Below, piece by piece: positions 1 to 8,876 of a DNA stretch of 64,000 nucleotides. Position 1 is the stretch's first letter; each line of letters begins with the position of its first letter. The position numbers were made by a program, and so were the translations under genes. The notes below the pieces were generated by a model. The model was not told the DNA's origin. It saw only the letters and a list, made by a program, of their open reading frames with translations, and made no database searches. The stretch lies in the NCBI GenBank assembly GCA_947498455.1, contig CANMKK010000002.1:219529-283528 (forward strand), read 5' to 3'. The DNA comes from an uncultured Aquimarina sp. Lineage in GTDB: Bacteria; Bacteroidota; Bacteroidia; Flavobacteriales; Flavobacteriaceae.

Positions 1-255
1 TTTTTCGCACCAGGAAAAGCATCTAATGCTGGAGGTGTTGCAACATCTGGATTAGAAATGACACAAAACTCTTTACGTTATAAGTGGACTCGTCAAGAAG
101 TTGATGATAAATTAATGCAAATAATGAAAGAGATTCATTCATCATGTTTGGAGTATGGGACAGATGAAAATGGATATGTAGATTACGTAAAGGGAGCTAA
201 TATAGCAGGTTTTGTTAAAGTTGCTGATGCTATGCTTGCGCAAGGCGTAGTATAA
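1..255 (+). CDS. gdhA: NADP-type glutamate dehydrogenase, C-terminal fragment
   Basis: The frame is open from base 1 and ends at TAA 253-255, so only the last 84 residues of a gene that starts outside the window are present. They read through the conserved segment FFAPGKASNAGGVATSGLEM and end in a helical tail with GTDENGYVDYVKGANIAGF, both typical of hexameric (about 450-aa) glutamate dehydrogenases. The enzyme interconverts glutamate with 2-oxoglutarate and ammonia in the cytosol. The ATG at 58 is an internal methionine, not the start. A strong terminator follows at once, so this gene ends its transcription unit. Family assignment is confident; cofactor preference is inferred from the conserved tail. 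Confidence 0.9.
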   Translation, partial: FFAPGKASNAGGVATSGLEMTQNSLRYKWTRQEVDDKLMQIMKEIHSSCLEYGTDENGYVDYVKGANIAGFVKVADAMLAQGVV

Positions 256-276
256 TTAGTTAGTTTTATAAATATA

Positions 277-315
277 GAAAAAGCCGCTCTTGTTACAATA
301 GAGCGGCTTTTTTAA
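277..315 (+). terminator. Rho-independent terminator after gdhA
   Basis: A 13-bp inverted repeat (arms AAAAAGCCGCTCT and AGAGCGGCTTTTT) with a short loop ends in a T run 22 bases after the gdhA stop. It is GC-rich for this AT-rich DNA and would insulate porZ from gdhA. Confidence 0.9.
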
Positions 316-375
316 TTATTTCAAAGCAATAATTACTATTTTAGCGTGTTATCAAGGCGGAGTTAAAATTATCCA

Positions 376-2655
376 ATGATTATGAGGTATTTTAAGCAAT
401 TAATAGTTCTGATTTTCCCATTATGTATCTTTTCTCAGGATTTTAGTAATCAATGGACAGGGCATTATTCTTATTTTAATGTTAATGATATATATGTAGG
501 TAATGATAAAATATATACTGCTTCAGAAAATGCTATTTTCATATACGATACTGAGACAGGGGCATCCGAAACTATCTCTACTGTTAATGGTCTTTCAGGG
601 GAGACGATCTCTGTAATATATCATAGTTCAGCTTATGATATAACCGTAATAGGTTATGAAAATGGATTAGTAGAATTATTGCTAGATGATGAGGTGAGGA
701 CATTTATTGATATAGTTGCGAAACCAACAATTCCTCCAACACAAAAAAGAATTAACAACTTTTTTGAATATCAAGATAGATTATTTATTTCCACAGAATT
801 TGGGATTGTAGAATTTAATTTGGAAAGAATTGAATTTGGAGATACTTTTTTTGTTGGACCCGGAGGATCACAAATTAATGTTACCGGGACAGTAGTGCTC
901 GGAGATTCTATTTATGCTACAACAACAAGCAATGGTTTGTTGGTAGCCGGTGTTAATAATAGTAATCTAATTGATTTTAATCAATGGACAACCGTAACTT
1001 CTGGTGATTTTAAAGCAATATCTCTATTTAATAGTGAAATTGTAGTTTGGGAAAATAATAATTTGATAAGAAGCCTTGAAGGGACAGAGTTAAGAACTTT
1101 AATCACAACAACTTCCTCAATTAAAGATTTGTATGTTGATCAAGAAAATCTAGTAGTGACCTTATCGAATGAAAGTAAAGTGTTTAACACTGATATTCAG
1201 GAAACGATATCTGTTTCTAGTACGGAAGAAAACACTTTTTTACTCAATACATCCATAGCGTATAAAGATAAAATATATTTAGGTACAGGAACTAAAGGGC
1301 TTTTGGAGGTGGATAATAATATTACACAATTTATCTCTGTTACACCAGAAGGGCCACTTCTTAACACGACATTTGGCATAGAAGCATTAAATGATAATTT
1401 GTGGGTAGTGTATGGAGAGTATAGTGTTAGTTTTAATCCTTTTCCTTTGAGACAAAGAGGGATCAGCAGGCTAACACCAAATGGATGGATTAATATTTCT
1501 AAGGATGAAGTTTTAGGAGTTACTTCATTGAGTAGTATTGCTATTAATCCGTCTAATGAAGAACAGGTTTTTATATGTAGTGCTTCAGATGGATTGTTAG
1601 AAATAAATAATAATGAGGTAACTAATTTATATAATAGTTCTAATAGTGGTCTTGAATCATTTGTTGCGGATGCTGAAGTAGTAAGATTAAATGGCGCTTT
1701 ATTTGACACGAATAATGAATTGTGGTTCTTAAACATGAGAGTGGATAATGGCTTGAAAAGATTTTCTCCTTCTACAAAAGAAATTTTTAATGTGAATTTA
1801 AATTCTGTCATATCAAATGCAGGAAGCAATATTGGATTTAGTGATCTGGCATTAGATAAAAACGGAAATTTATTTTTTGGAGGGTGGAGTATTGGTGTGG
1901 TTGGTTATAGTCAATCAACAGGGAAATTTACACAGTTAATAGGAAAAGGAGAAGGGGGTAATTTACCGAGTAATTATATTTCGGCTTTAGAGGTTGATAG
2001 AAATAATCAATTATGGATAGGGACACCTTTGGGGCTAAGGGTTTTATTTAATACTTCAGGCGTATTTCAGCAAAGTAACCCAAAGGCAGATCAGATTATA
2101 ATTTTAGATGAAGAAGGAGTAGCGCAAGAGTTACTGTTTGGACAAGCTATTAATGATATAGAAGCAGATGGAGCTAATAATAAGTGGGTTGCTACAGCAT
2201 CATCAGGGGTATTTTATTTCACGCCGGATGGAAGAGAAACATTAGCTCATTTTACTAAAGATAATTCTCCTTTACCAGATAATAATATTCTAGATGTTAC
2301 AGTGGATGATTCGACAGGAGCAGTCTATTTTGCAACTCCAAAAGGCTTACTAGAATATAAAGGTACAGCTACCGGTCCAGAAAATGATTTAGAAAGTATA
2401 GTTGCTTTTCCTAATCCTGTTAGACCTGGATTTAATGGAAGAGTTACTATAAAAGGTCTTACTAGCAAAGCAAACATAAAAATAACTGATATAGAAGGTA
2501 ATCTTGTTTATGAGGAAGTTAGTGAAGGAGGGAGTATTCAATGGGATACAACTGCTTTTGGAAAACATAAAGTAGCTTCTGGTGTATATCTTATATTAAT
2601 TACAGGCGAAGATAAGGCAGAAACCTCCGTTTCAAAGCTTTTGATTGTTCGGTAA
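376..2655 (+). CDS. porZ: PorZ-like type IX secretion beta-propeller protein
   Basis: The 759-aa product starts with a signal peptide (MRYFKQLIVLIFPLCIFSQ). It continues as repeated beta-propeller blades with two-component-regulator-propeller features such as LWIGTPLGLRVL and NKWVATASSGVFYF. The last ~80 residues form a type A T9SS C-terminal sorting domain beginning FPNPVRPGFNGRVTIKG and ending KLLIVR. PorZ of Porphyromonas is a similar-length cell-surface component of the type IX secretion attachment complex. The position directly before recO is the usual one in Flavobacteriaceae. The ATG at 382 is an equally good start and gives a cleaner signal peptide. The assignment rests on architecture plus synteny. 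Confidence 0.82.
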   Translation: MIMRYFKQLIVLIFPLCIFSQDFSNQWTGHYSYFNVNDIYVGNDKIYTASENAIFIYDTETGASETISTVNGLSGETISVIYHSSAYDITVIGYENGLVELLLDDEVRTFIDIVAKPTIPPTQKRINNFFEYQDRLFISTEFGIVEFNLERIEFGDTFFVGPGGSQINVTGTVVLGDSIYATTTSNGLLVAGVNNSNLIDFNQWTTVTSGDFKAISLFNSEIVVWENNNLIRSLEGTELRTLITTTSSIKDLYVDQENLVVTLSNESKVFNTDIQETISVSSTEENTFLLNTSIAYKDKIYLGTGTKGLLEVDNNITQFISVTPEGPLLNTTFGIEALNDNLWVVYGEYSVSFNPFPLRQRGISRLTPNGWINISKDEVLGVTSLSSIAINPSNEEQVFICSASDGLLEINNNEVTNLYNSSNSGLESFVADAEVVRLNGALFDTNNELWFLNMRVDNGLKRFSPSTKEIFNVNLNSVISNAGSNIGFSDLALDKNGNLFFGGWSIGVVGYSQSTGKFTQLIGKGEGGNLPSNYISALEVDRNNQLWIGTPLGLRVLFNTSGVFQQSNPKADQIIILDEEGVAQELLFGQAINDIEADGANNKWVATASSGVFYFTPDGRETLAHFTKDNSPLPDNNILDVTVDDSTGAVYFATPKGLLEYKGTATGPENDLESIVAFPNPVRPGFNGRVTIKGLTSKANIKITDIEGNLVYEEVSEGGSIQWDTTAFGKHKVASGVYLILITGEDKAETSVSKLLIVR

Positions 2656-2657
2656 TA

Positions 2658-3377
2658 ATGATTGTTCATACACAAGCCATAGTAATTCATTCCTTTCGTT
2701 ATGGGGAAAATGACTTAATAGCTTCATTGCTAACAGAAATCAGTGGACTACAATCGTATTTGTTAAAAGGGGTTTTAAAATCAAAAAGAGGAAAGATTAA
2801 GTCATCTTTATTTCAACCACTTACTTTATTAGAAATAGAAGCGGACCATAAAAATAAGGGAACTCTAGAAAGAATTAAAGAGGCCAAAATTTTAGTTCCA
2901 TATCAAACATTGCATACAGACTTTATTAAAAGCTCAATAGTTTTTTTCCTTTCCGAAATTATTAGGAATACAGTTCAGGAAAAGGAGGTTAATAAAGATT
3001 TGTTTCAATACCTAGAAACCACATTATTATGGCTAGATTCGCATGATAATATCAGTAATTTTCATATTTCATTTCTAATAAAACTAACTCAATATCTTGG
3101 TTTTTACCCTGATGTGTCTAGTTTGTCTTCGAAAATTTTTAATATGCAAGATGGGTGTTTTCAGGAAGATATTTCTAATGTGTATTGCGTAGAAGGAGAT
3201 CAAGTGACAAAATTTAAAAATTTTTTAGGTATGACATTTGAAGATAGCATGAATATAAAAGTATCAAGAGTGCTAAGAAATAATATCCTGAATATGTTGT
3301 TAGTATATTTTGAACTACATTTGCACGGTTTTAAAAAGCCAAAATCACTATCGGTTTTAAACGAAATTTTTAATTAA
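2658..3377 (+). CDS. recO: DNA repair protein RecO
   Basis: The 239-aa protein opens with the RecO OB-fold signature: TQAIVIHSFRYGENDLIASLLTE, then YLLKGVLKSKRGKIKSSLFQPLTLLEIE. A helical C-terminal domain follows. RecO anneals single strands and loads RecA with RecR in gap repair. The start lies two bases after the porZ stop and the next gene begins three bases after its own stop, so porZ, recO and the TonB receptor are very probably co-transcribed. Length and N-terminal motifs match the family. Confidence 0.93.
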   Translation: MIVHTQAIVIHSFRYGENDLIASLLTEISGLQSYLLKGVLKSKRGKIKSSLFQPLTLLEIEADHKNKGTLERIKEAKILVPYQTLHTDFIKSSIVFFLSEIIRNTVQEKEVNKDLFQYLETTLLWLDSHDNISNFHISFLIKLTQYLGFYPDVSSLSSKIFNMQDGCFQEDISNVYCVEGDQVTKFKNFLGMTFEDSMNIKVSRVLRNNILNMLLVYFELHLHGFKKPKSLSVLNEIFN

Positions 3378-3380
3378 GTA

Positions 3381-5804
3381 ATGCGTTTATTTATAGCTAT
3401 TTTAGCCACTTTTTTTTACGGAACTATCGGTTTTTCTCAAAAGATAACTATTTTGAGTAAGTCAGATAATAGACCTATTCCTGATGTGGCTGTCTATAAT
3501 AAAGCTAAATCAAAAAGTACAGTATCTGATTTTGACGGAATAGCAGATATTTCTGAATTTTCTACTAATGAAGTAGTTTATTTTGAACATATTTCACATA
3601 TAGTGAAGAGCTATGTGAAATCAAAAATTATCAAAAAAGGAGGAAAGGTGTATTTAGAAATAGATGAAAATCAATTGTCTGAAGTATTTATTTCTATATC
3701 AAAATGGGAACAAGATAAAAAAGATGTTACCCAAAAAATTGTGAGCATAACATCAGAAGATATTGCATTGTCCACACCACAGACATCTGCAGATTTGTTG
3801 CAGAGCAGTGGTCAGGTATTCATACAGAAGAGTCAATTAGGTGGAGGTAGTCCTATTATTAGAGGTTTTTCGACCAACAGGCTATTACTTACTGTAGATG
3901 GAGTACGGATGAATACTGCTATTTTTAGAGGAGGAAATGTTCAGAATGTTATATCAGTTGATCCGTTTACTGTCGATAGAACAGAGGTTATTTTAGGCCC
4001 AGGGTCTGTAGTCTATGGGAGTGATGCTGTGGGAGGTGTGATGAATTTTTATACTGCCAAACCTAAATTCGCATTCAATGGCGAAAATAAATTAAGTGGC
4101 AATGCAATTATGAGATATGCCAGCGCTAGTAAAGAAAAAACAGGTCATATTGATTTTAATATAGGGTTGGAGAAATGGGCTTTTCTTACGAGTATTAGTT
4201 ATACGGATTTCGATGACCTAAAAATGGGAAGTCACGGCCCTGATGATTATTTAAGAAACGAATATGTAGTAACTACTCCTGGTTCAGGGCTCCCTTTTAT
4301 AGATCAAGTAGTAGAAAATGAAGATCCAGAAACGCAGGTTTTTACAGGATATGATCAAATAAATTTTTTACAAAAACTTCGTTTTGTTCCTAACGAAAAA
4401 TGGGAGTTTAATGCAGGGTTTATTTATACCGAAACATCTGACTATTCAAGATATGATAGATTAATTAGGCGTAGAGGAGATAATCTAAGATCTGCAGAGT
4501 GGTTTTACGGTCCTCAGAAATGGCTAATGGGTAATTTTCAACTAACTAATAAGTGGAATAGCCTTATGTATGATAACCTAAGGTTTACAGCTGCATATCA
4601 AAATTTTAAGGAGAGTAGAAATGATCGTGATTTTGGGAGTGAGATTTTTTCTAAAAAAGAAGAAGATGTAGATGCATACTCTTTAAATCTTGATTTTGAG
4701 AAGAATTTAGGGAAAAAAACCTCATTGTATTATGGATTAGAATATATATTGAATCATGTACACTCAAAAGCTCACGAACGTAATATTGTTTCAAATGAAA
4801 TAACCGCTATTTCATCCAGGTATCCGGATGGGTCAACCTGGCAATCTATTGCAGCATATACAAGTATAAAGGCTGAGCTAAGTGAGAAATTAAGGTTTCA
4901 AGGAGGAGTGCGATATAATAGAATTATTTTATATTCGGAGTTCGATGATACATTTTTTGATTTTCCTTTTACCGAAGCCAATATTGATACGGAAGCATTT
5001 ACGGGTACAGCAGGTATTAGCTGGTTACCTAGTGATATTCTGCAATGGAAATTAAATTTTTCAACAGCTTTTAGAGCGCCAAATATTGATGATGTCGGTA
5101 AGGTTTTTGATTCAGAACCAGGATCTGTAGTAGTGCCCAATCCAGATTTAGAGCCTGAATATGCTTATAATGGAGAATTAGGAGTAACTGCTAGTCTGAA
5201 CAAAAATTTTAAAGTAGACTTAGCAACCTATTATACACAGCTTGATAATGCCTTGGTTCGTAGAGATTTTAACCTTAATGGTGAAACAGAAATTATTTTT
5301 GAAGGAGAATCAAGTAATGTACAAGCTATTCAGAATGCCGCAAATGCTAGTATATATGGTTTTGAGGCTGGAATAAGTTATGATTTTGCTAGAAACTTTA
5401 ACCTTTCGTCGCATTATACTTTTACAGGAGGTGAAGAAGAATTAGAAAGTGGAGTGACTTCAGCATCGAGACATGTGGCACCACAATTTGGAGATACTCA
5501 TATTAAATTTACTTCGGATAAATGGATGATCGATATGTTTGCTGTATATAATGGACAATTTGATTATGAAGATTTAGCACTATCTCAACAAAACAATGAC
5601 TTCTTGTATGCTAAGGATGAAAATGGGAATCCATATTCACCTTCTTGGTATACTTTAAATATAAGATCTCAATATCAGTTTACCGATAGCTTGCAAGGAA
5701 CTGTTACAATAGAAAATATAACAGATCAACGCTACCGGCCTTATTCCTCTGGAATTGCTGCTGCAGGAAGAAATTTTATTATGTCACTAAAGTATTCTTT
5801 ATAA
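3381..5804 (+). CDS. TonB-dependent outer-membrane receptor
   Basis: The 807-aa protein has a signal peptide (MRLFIAILATFFYGTIGFSQ) and a short carboxypeptidase-regulatory-like beta domain (about residues 21-95). The plug domain follows (about 115-230), with PQTSADLLQSSG, SPIIRGFSTNRLLLTVDGVR and GPGSVVYGSDAVGGVMNFYT. The rest is a 22-strand-type barrel ending in the aromatic-rich terminal strand NFIMSLKYSL. It would import a siderophore, heme or other ligand using TonB energy. The plug most resembles colicin I/heme-type receptors, but the substrate cannot be read from sequence. It sits at the end of the porZ-recO unit, a common flavobacterial order. Confidence 0.9.
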   Translation: MRLFIAILATFFYGTIGFSQKITILSKSDNRPIPDVAVYNKAKSKSTVSDFDGIADISEFSTNEVVYFEHISHIVKSYVKSKIIKKGGKVYLEIDENQLSEVFISISKWEQDKKDVTQKIVSITSEDIALSTPQTSADLLQSSGQVFIQKSQLGGGSPIIRGFSTNRLLLTVDGVRMNTAIFRGGNVQNVISVDPFTVDRTEVILGPGSVVYGSDAVGGVMNFYTAKPKFAFNGENKLSGNAIMRYASASKEKTGHIDFNIGLEKWAFLTSISYTDFDDLKMGSHGPDDYLRNEYVVTTPGSGLPFIDQVVENEDPETQVFTGYDQINFLQKLRFVPNEKWEFNAGFIYTETSDYSRYDRLIRRRGDNLRSAEWFYGPQKWLMGNFQLTNKWNSLMYDNLRFTAAYQNFKESRNDRDFGSEIFSKKEEDVDAYSLNLDFEKNLGKKTSLYYGLEYILNHVHSKAHERNIVSNEITAISSRYPDGSTWQSIAAYTSIKAELSEKLRFQGGVRYNRIILYSEFDDTFFDFPFTEANIDTEAFTGTAGISWLPSDILQWKLNFSTAFRAPNIDDVGKVFDSEPGSVVVPNPDLEPEYAYNGELGVTASLNKNFKVDLATYYTQLDNALVRRDFNLNGETEIIFEGESSNVQAIQNAANASIYGFEAGISYDFARNFNLSSHYTFTGGEEELESGVTSASRHVAPQFGDTHIKFTSDKWMIDMFAVYNGQFDYEDLALSQQNNDFLYAKDENGNPYSPSWYTLNIRSQYQFTDSLQGTVTIENITDQRYRPYSSGIAAAGRNFIMSLKYSL

Positions 5805-5819
5805 ACCGAATCATATTTT

Positions 5820-6473
5820 TTGGAAGATACACTGTATATTTTTGATATTGATGGAACATTAACGGATAGTGTACCAATGTACCTTATGTCAGTAACGAAT
5901 GCAATGCTAAAAATTGGAATCGTAGATATTGATACTGATTATAATAATTATAAGTATCATACGGATAGTTATGCGCTTAGATATAATTATGAACGAAATT
6001 TTAGTAGGGATATGCCAAAAAGCTTATTAAAAGATTTCGAGAATAGCTTACTAGAAGAAATGAGTGTATTTAGTCCAGTGAATGAAATTAAGGGGGCAAA
6101 AGCATTGATAAAGTTTTTAAAAGATAATCAAGTGTCATTTTGTTTTGCCACGGGAGCTTTGCCAAAACCAGCGATAGTCAAACTCGAGCAATGTGATATA
6201 TGGTATGACAAAGAATTATTGGCTACTTCTTTAACTAGTGAATCCAGGGAAGGTTTTGTATTAGATGCCGTAGAAAAGGCAAAGAAATATTTTAAAAGAA
6301 CTGGATTTAATAAGATTGTATCTGTTGGAGATGGAGTATGGGATCTAAAAACTGCGCAAAACCTTTCATTTGATTTTGTAGGTATTGGAGATAAAAATAA
6401 AAAGAAACTACTAGAATATGGGGCAACTCAATGTTATTCCGATTTAGAAGCCTTTAGAGAATCTACTTTTTAA
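5820..6473 (+). CDS. HAD-superfamily phosphatase (phosphoglycolate phosphatase-like)
   Basis: The 217-aa protein carries the HAD nucleophile motif near its N terminus (IFDIDGTLTDS), a helical cap, motif II around CFATGA and the acidic motif IV SVGDGVWDLKTA. These fit a Mg-dependent phosphohydrolase of the Gph/PGMB subgroup. The start codon must be TTG, because no ATG precedes the catalytic DxDGT in frame; the only residues before it are MEDTLYI. It starts 15 bases after the TonB receptor stop. Its last 11 bases overlap the convergent gene on the other strand. Substrate unknown. Confidence 0.82.
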   Translation: MEDTLYIFDIDGTLTDSVPMYLMSVTNAMLKIGIVDIDTDYNNYKYHTDSYALRYNYERNFSRDMPKSLLKDFENSLLEEMSVFSPVNEIKGAKALIKFLKDNQVSFCFATGALPKPAIVKLEQCDIWYDKELLATSLTSESREGFVLDAVEKAKKYFKRTGFNKIVSVGDGVWDLKTAQNLSFDFVGIGDKNKKKLLEYGATQCYSDLEAFRESTF

Positions 6474-6978
6474 TATTTCGTAGTTTTTCCATCAATTTGG
6501 TGTCAAAACCTTTTTTGAGTTTAGTTATTTCTGATATATTTTCGTTTGGAATAGCAATCGATAGTACATAATGCTTCACTTTCCATCCGTGTTCCGTATT
6601 TTTTATAATACCACTACCTCGACAGATACCCATTTGCGTATCTAATAGTTCATCAAACCAAGCAATATTGTTTTCTTGTTGAGTATAAATATTTCTTTCT
6701 AGGGTGCTAAAACTCCATGCTTTCCCTTGGTCGAAATAAGGTTTAGCATAAGCTTTAAACTCTGGGATAGTCCAATTTTCTGTAGCATCTGTACCAATAA
6801 AGATAGCATCTTTGGTCATAAAACTATAATACTGATCAAAATCTGCATCTGCTGCAGCCTTATGCCATTTTTCTAGCACTTCAGAAATATTTTGGACATC
6901 TGTTTTTTTACTAAGTTTTGATTGCGCATTTCCTGATATAGAAATAAGTAAAAGGACTAAAACAATACTTTTTTTCAT
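6463..6978 (-). CDS. Secreted SnoaL/NTF2-like protein
   Basis: The 171-aa protein has a signal peptide (MKKSIVLVLLLISISGNAQS). The NTF2-like fold follows: VLEKWHKAAADADFDQYYSFMTKDAIFIGTD, then WTIPEFKAYAKPYF and a central GSGIIKNTEHGWKVKHYVLS strand pair. This layout is typical of DUF4440/SnoaL-like proteins, which may be small enzymes or ligand-binding modules. It is exported to the periplasm or beyond. It lies 13 bases downstream of the lipoprotein gene at 6992, so the two probably share a transcript. Function unknown. Confidence 0.75.
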   Translation of the reverse strand: MKKSIVLVLLLISISGNAQSKLSKKTDVQNISEVLEKWHKAAADADFDQYYSFMTKDAIFIGTDATENWTIPEFKAYAKPYFDQGKAWSFSTLERNIYTQQENNIAWFDELLDTQMGICRGSGIIKNTEHGWKVKHYVLSIAIPNENISEITKLKKGFDTKLMEKLRNIKK

Positions 6979-6991
6979 CTGTATGGTTTGT

Positions 6992-7576
6992 TTAATGTTT
7001 CATTTCGAAACTTTCTTTTTTATGATCTGGTACTGAATCTTTCACAATGTTAGTTTCACGTAGAAGCTCTTTTTCAATATTTTCGGGTATAGCTAAAGAT
7101 AATTCGTTTAATTGGATAATTAGACTATTATACGCAGTCAGAAGCCTTATGTTAGCATCCATTAATTTTTGATTATCTGGATTTTCTTTTGTAGAAAGTT
7201 GAGATAATAAGCCTGATTCTGTTGCTAATACTGCGATTCTTGATTTTATAGTATTTACCCTAAGCTCTTTGGTGAGATTTTCTTTAAAGGTTTGGATCAA
7301 AAAATCTGTACTATCGGCATATTTTTTAATATGAAAAGGATTAGCGGTGTGCATTGTGTGTGCAATCTTTCTAAGACTTTTAAAATCTTCAAAACTTTCC
7401 AGATCTTTTTCTGCTTCTGGCGAAAGTTTTAAGATATCCAATGTGATTTTTTCTTTAGATAAACTATCTAATTGTACCTTGATATTATCTTCTTTGGAAA
7501 CAGAAGGAGCATCTTTTTTGCAGCCTAGACAGATTAAGAAAGATAGTATATAAAAGAATAACAATGATTTCATCAT
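6992..7576 (-). CDS. Hypothetical lipoprotein
   Basis: The 194-aa protein begins with a lipoprotein signal ending in LICLGC, followed by KKDAPSVSKED, so it is likely anchored in the periplasmic or outer-membrane leaflet. The remainder is predicted mainly helical, with charged heptad-like stretches (QLDSLSKEKITLDILKLS), and has no recognised catalytic motif. It precedes the NTF2-like protein on the same strand. I do not recognise the family. Confidence 0.6.
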   Translation of the reverse strand: MMKSLLFFYILSFLICLGCKKDAPSVSKEDNIKVQLDSLSKEKITLDILKLSPEAEKDLESFEDFKSLRKIAHTMHTANPFHIKKYADSTDFLIQTFKENLTKELRVNTIKSRIAVLATESGLLSQLSTKENPDNQKLMDANIRLLTAYNSLIIQLNELSLAIPENIEKELLRETNIVKDSVPDHKKESFEMKH

Positions 7577-7673
7577 ATTTTTTCAATAATAGACCAAAAA
7601 TAGTGAATATCGTTACAACTAAAAATTAAAAAACAACCTCGTCAGTGTAAAAAAAACTTGAAGAAGTTTTCGT

Positions 7674-8684
7674 TTATTCCAAAATCAGTTTTAGGATATA
7701 TGTTTCGTATAATTTTTCTTGGGGAAACAAGGATCCGTCATCGTTAAAACTTCCGAACTGAGCATTGGCAATATAATAAAGTTGGTTTCCGATTACTTCT
7801 CCAGTAGTAGGGTTGTTCATTACAGGATGATTTACTTCAAGAAGTTTAGAGGATATTATATTGATACCTAATTTGTCTAATGTAAACTGCTGTACTGTGT
7901 TGATATCGGGTTGAATTCCAATTAGTGAATTGTTATAAAAATACAGTCCGTCAATGCTTTCTTGTTTGGATACTTTAATATTTTCCGGGGTTTTTAGAGG
8001 TTGAATTTTATAATCGGGTATGTTGATTATTGAAATTCCATCAGAATGGGCGACATATAGCTTGGATTCATTGTTTGATAGAGCCAAGCCATTGGGATAC
8101 TTAATGTTATCAAATACGAATATTTTTTCTAACTTGTTTTCTGTAGTTGAAATTTTATAAATTGAAGGTTCAGAAAACATATGAGTAATATAAACATCTC
8201 CTTTTTTATTAATTACTAGGTCATTGAAAAAGTGAACTTTTCCAGGGGAATCCAAGACATATTTTTTGATTAGTTTTCCGGTGTCCAGATTGAATTTAAA
8301 AACTCCAGCAGGTCTACCTTCATTTTTATCTTTAAAACGATATCCTTCTAGGTTGTCTCCACCTGAACTGCATACCCAGAGATTCCGCCTTTCGACATCG
8401 GCTTTTATTCCAATAATCATCCATAACCCATGTTGTTTAGGCAGTATAAAATCTTGTAGGTCACCATTCCTCAAAATTTTGACAATCTTACCCTTTCTGG
8501 TACTTCCTATAAAGAATTCGTTTTTGATTGAATCATATGCAATGCTTTCTGGAAGTAAGTCTTTTTCAGTAATAGTAAATGCGGTATAACTATGGCTTAT
8601 TCTTGTTATACTTTGTGCAGATACGCTGAATGCGACTAATATGGAAAATGAAATTATATGTATGAAAGACGGACTGGGGTTCAT
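7674..8684 (-). CDS. Secreted SMP-30/gluconolactonase-like beta-propeller
   Basis: The 336-aa protein has a signal peptide ending near FSVSAQS. The propeller pattern of the SMP-30/gluconolactonase/LRE group follows: PESIAYDSIKNEFFIGSTR, FFNDLVINKKGDVYITHM and YPNGLALSNNESKLYVAHSD. Those enzymes are metal-dependent lactonases. The Glu after the signal peptide and the Asn/Asp of the NDLV and NGL segments look like the usual metal ligands, but substrate is unknown. It is divergent from the sensor kinase gene across a 192-bp intergenic region. Confidence 0.72.
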   Translation of the reverse strand: MNPSPSFIHIISFSILVAFSVSAQSITRISHSYTAFTITEKDLLPESIAYDSIKNEFFIGSTRKGKIVKILRNGDLQDFILPKQHGLWMIIGIKADVERRNLWVCSSGGDNLEGYRFKDKNEGRPAGVFKFNLDTGKLIKKYVLDSPGKVHFFNDLVINKKGDVYITHMFSEPSIYKISTTENKLEKIFVFDNIKYPNGLALSNNESKLYVAHSDGISIINIPDYKIQPLKTPENIKVSKQESIDGLYFYNNSLIGIQPDINTVQQFTLDKLGINIISSKLLEVNHPVMNNPTTGEVIGNQLYYIANAQFGSFNDDGSLFPQEKLYETYILKLILE

Positions 8685-8842
8685 ATCTAATGTGCTTTAC
8701 ACAAATTGAAATTACAAAGCATTATTGTATCCTCAATTGTTTTTATATAAAAGATATTAGAGTTTTTGCCAAATTGCAGATTTCTTATGTCAATTAACTT
8801 GTGTGGTTTTACATAAGTTATATGTCTTTATACATAAAAACA

Positions 8843-8872
8843 TTGTATAAAATCGTATAAATGCTAGTTTTG
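8843..8872 (+). promoter_or_regulatory. Bacteroidota-type promoter of the sensor kinase operon
   Basis: TTG at 8843-8845 and TAGTTTTG at 8865-8872 are separated by 19 bp, matching the -33 TTG / -7 TANNTTTG consensus of Bacteroidota. The ATG at 8877 begins only four bases beyond the -7 box, so the transcript would be leaderless or nearly so. The flanking region 8780-8850 holds several ACATAA/TTATGT half-repeats. Confidence 0.6.
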
Positions 8873-8876
8873 TTCT

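Noticed and set aside
1197..1829. A 210-aa minus-strand open frame inside porZ
   Set aside because: It is fully contained in the strongly supported porZ gene, has no domain and its composition mirrors the opposite strand.
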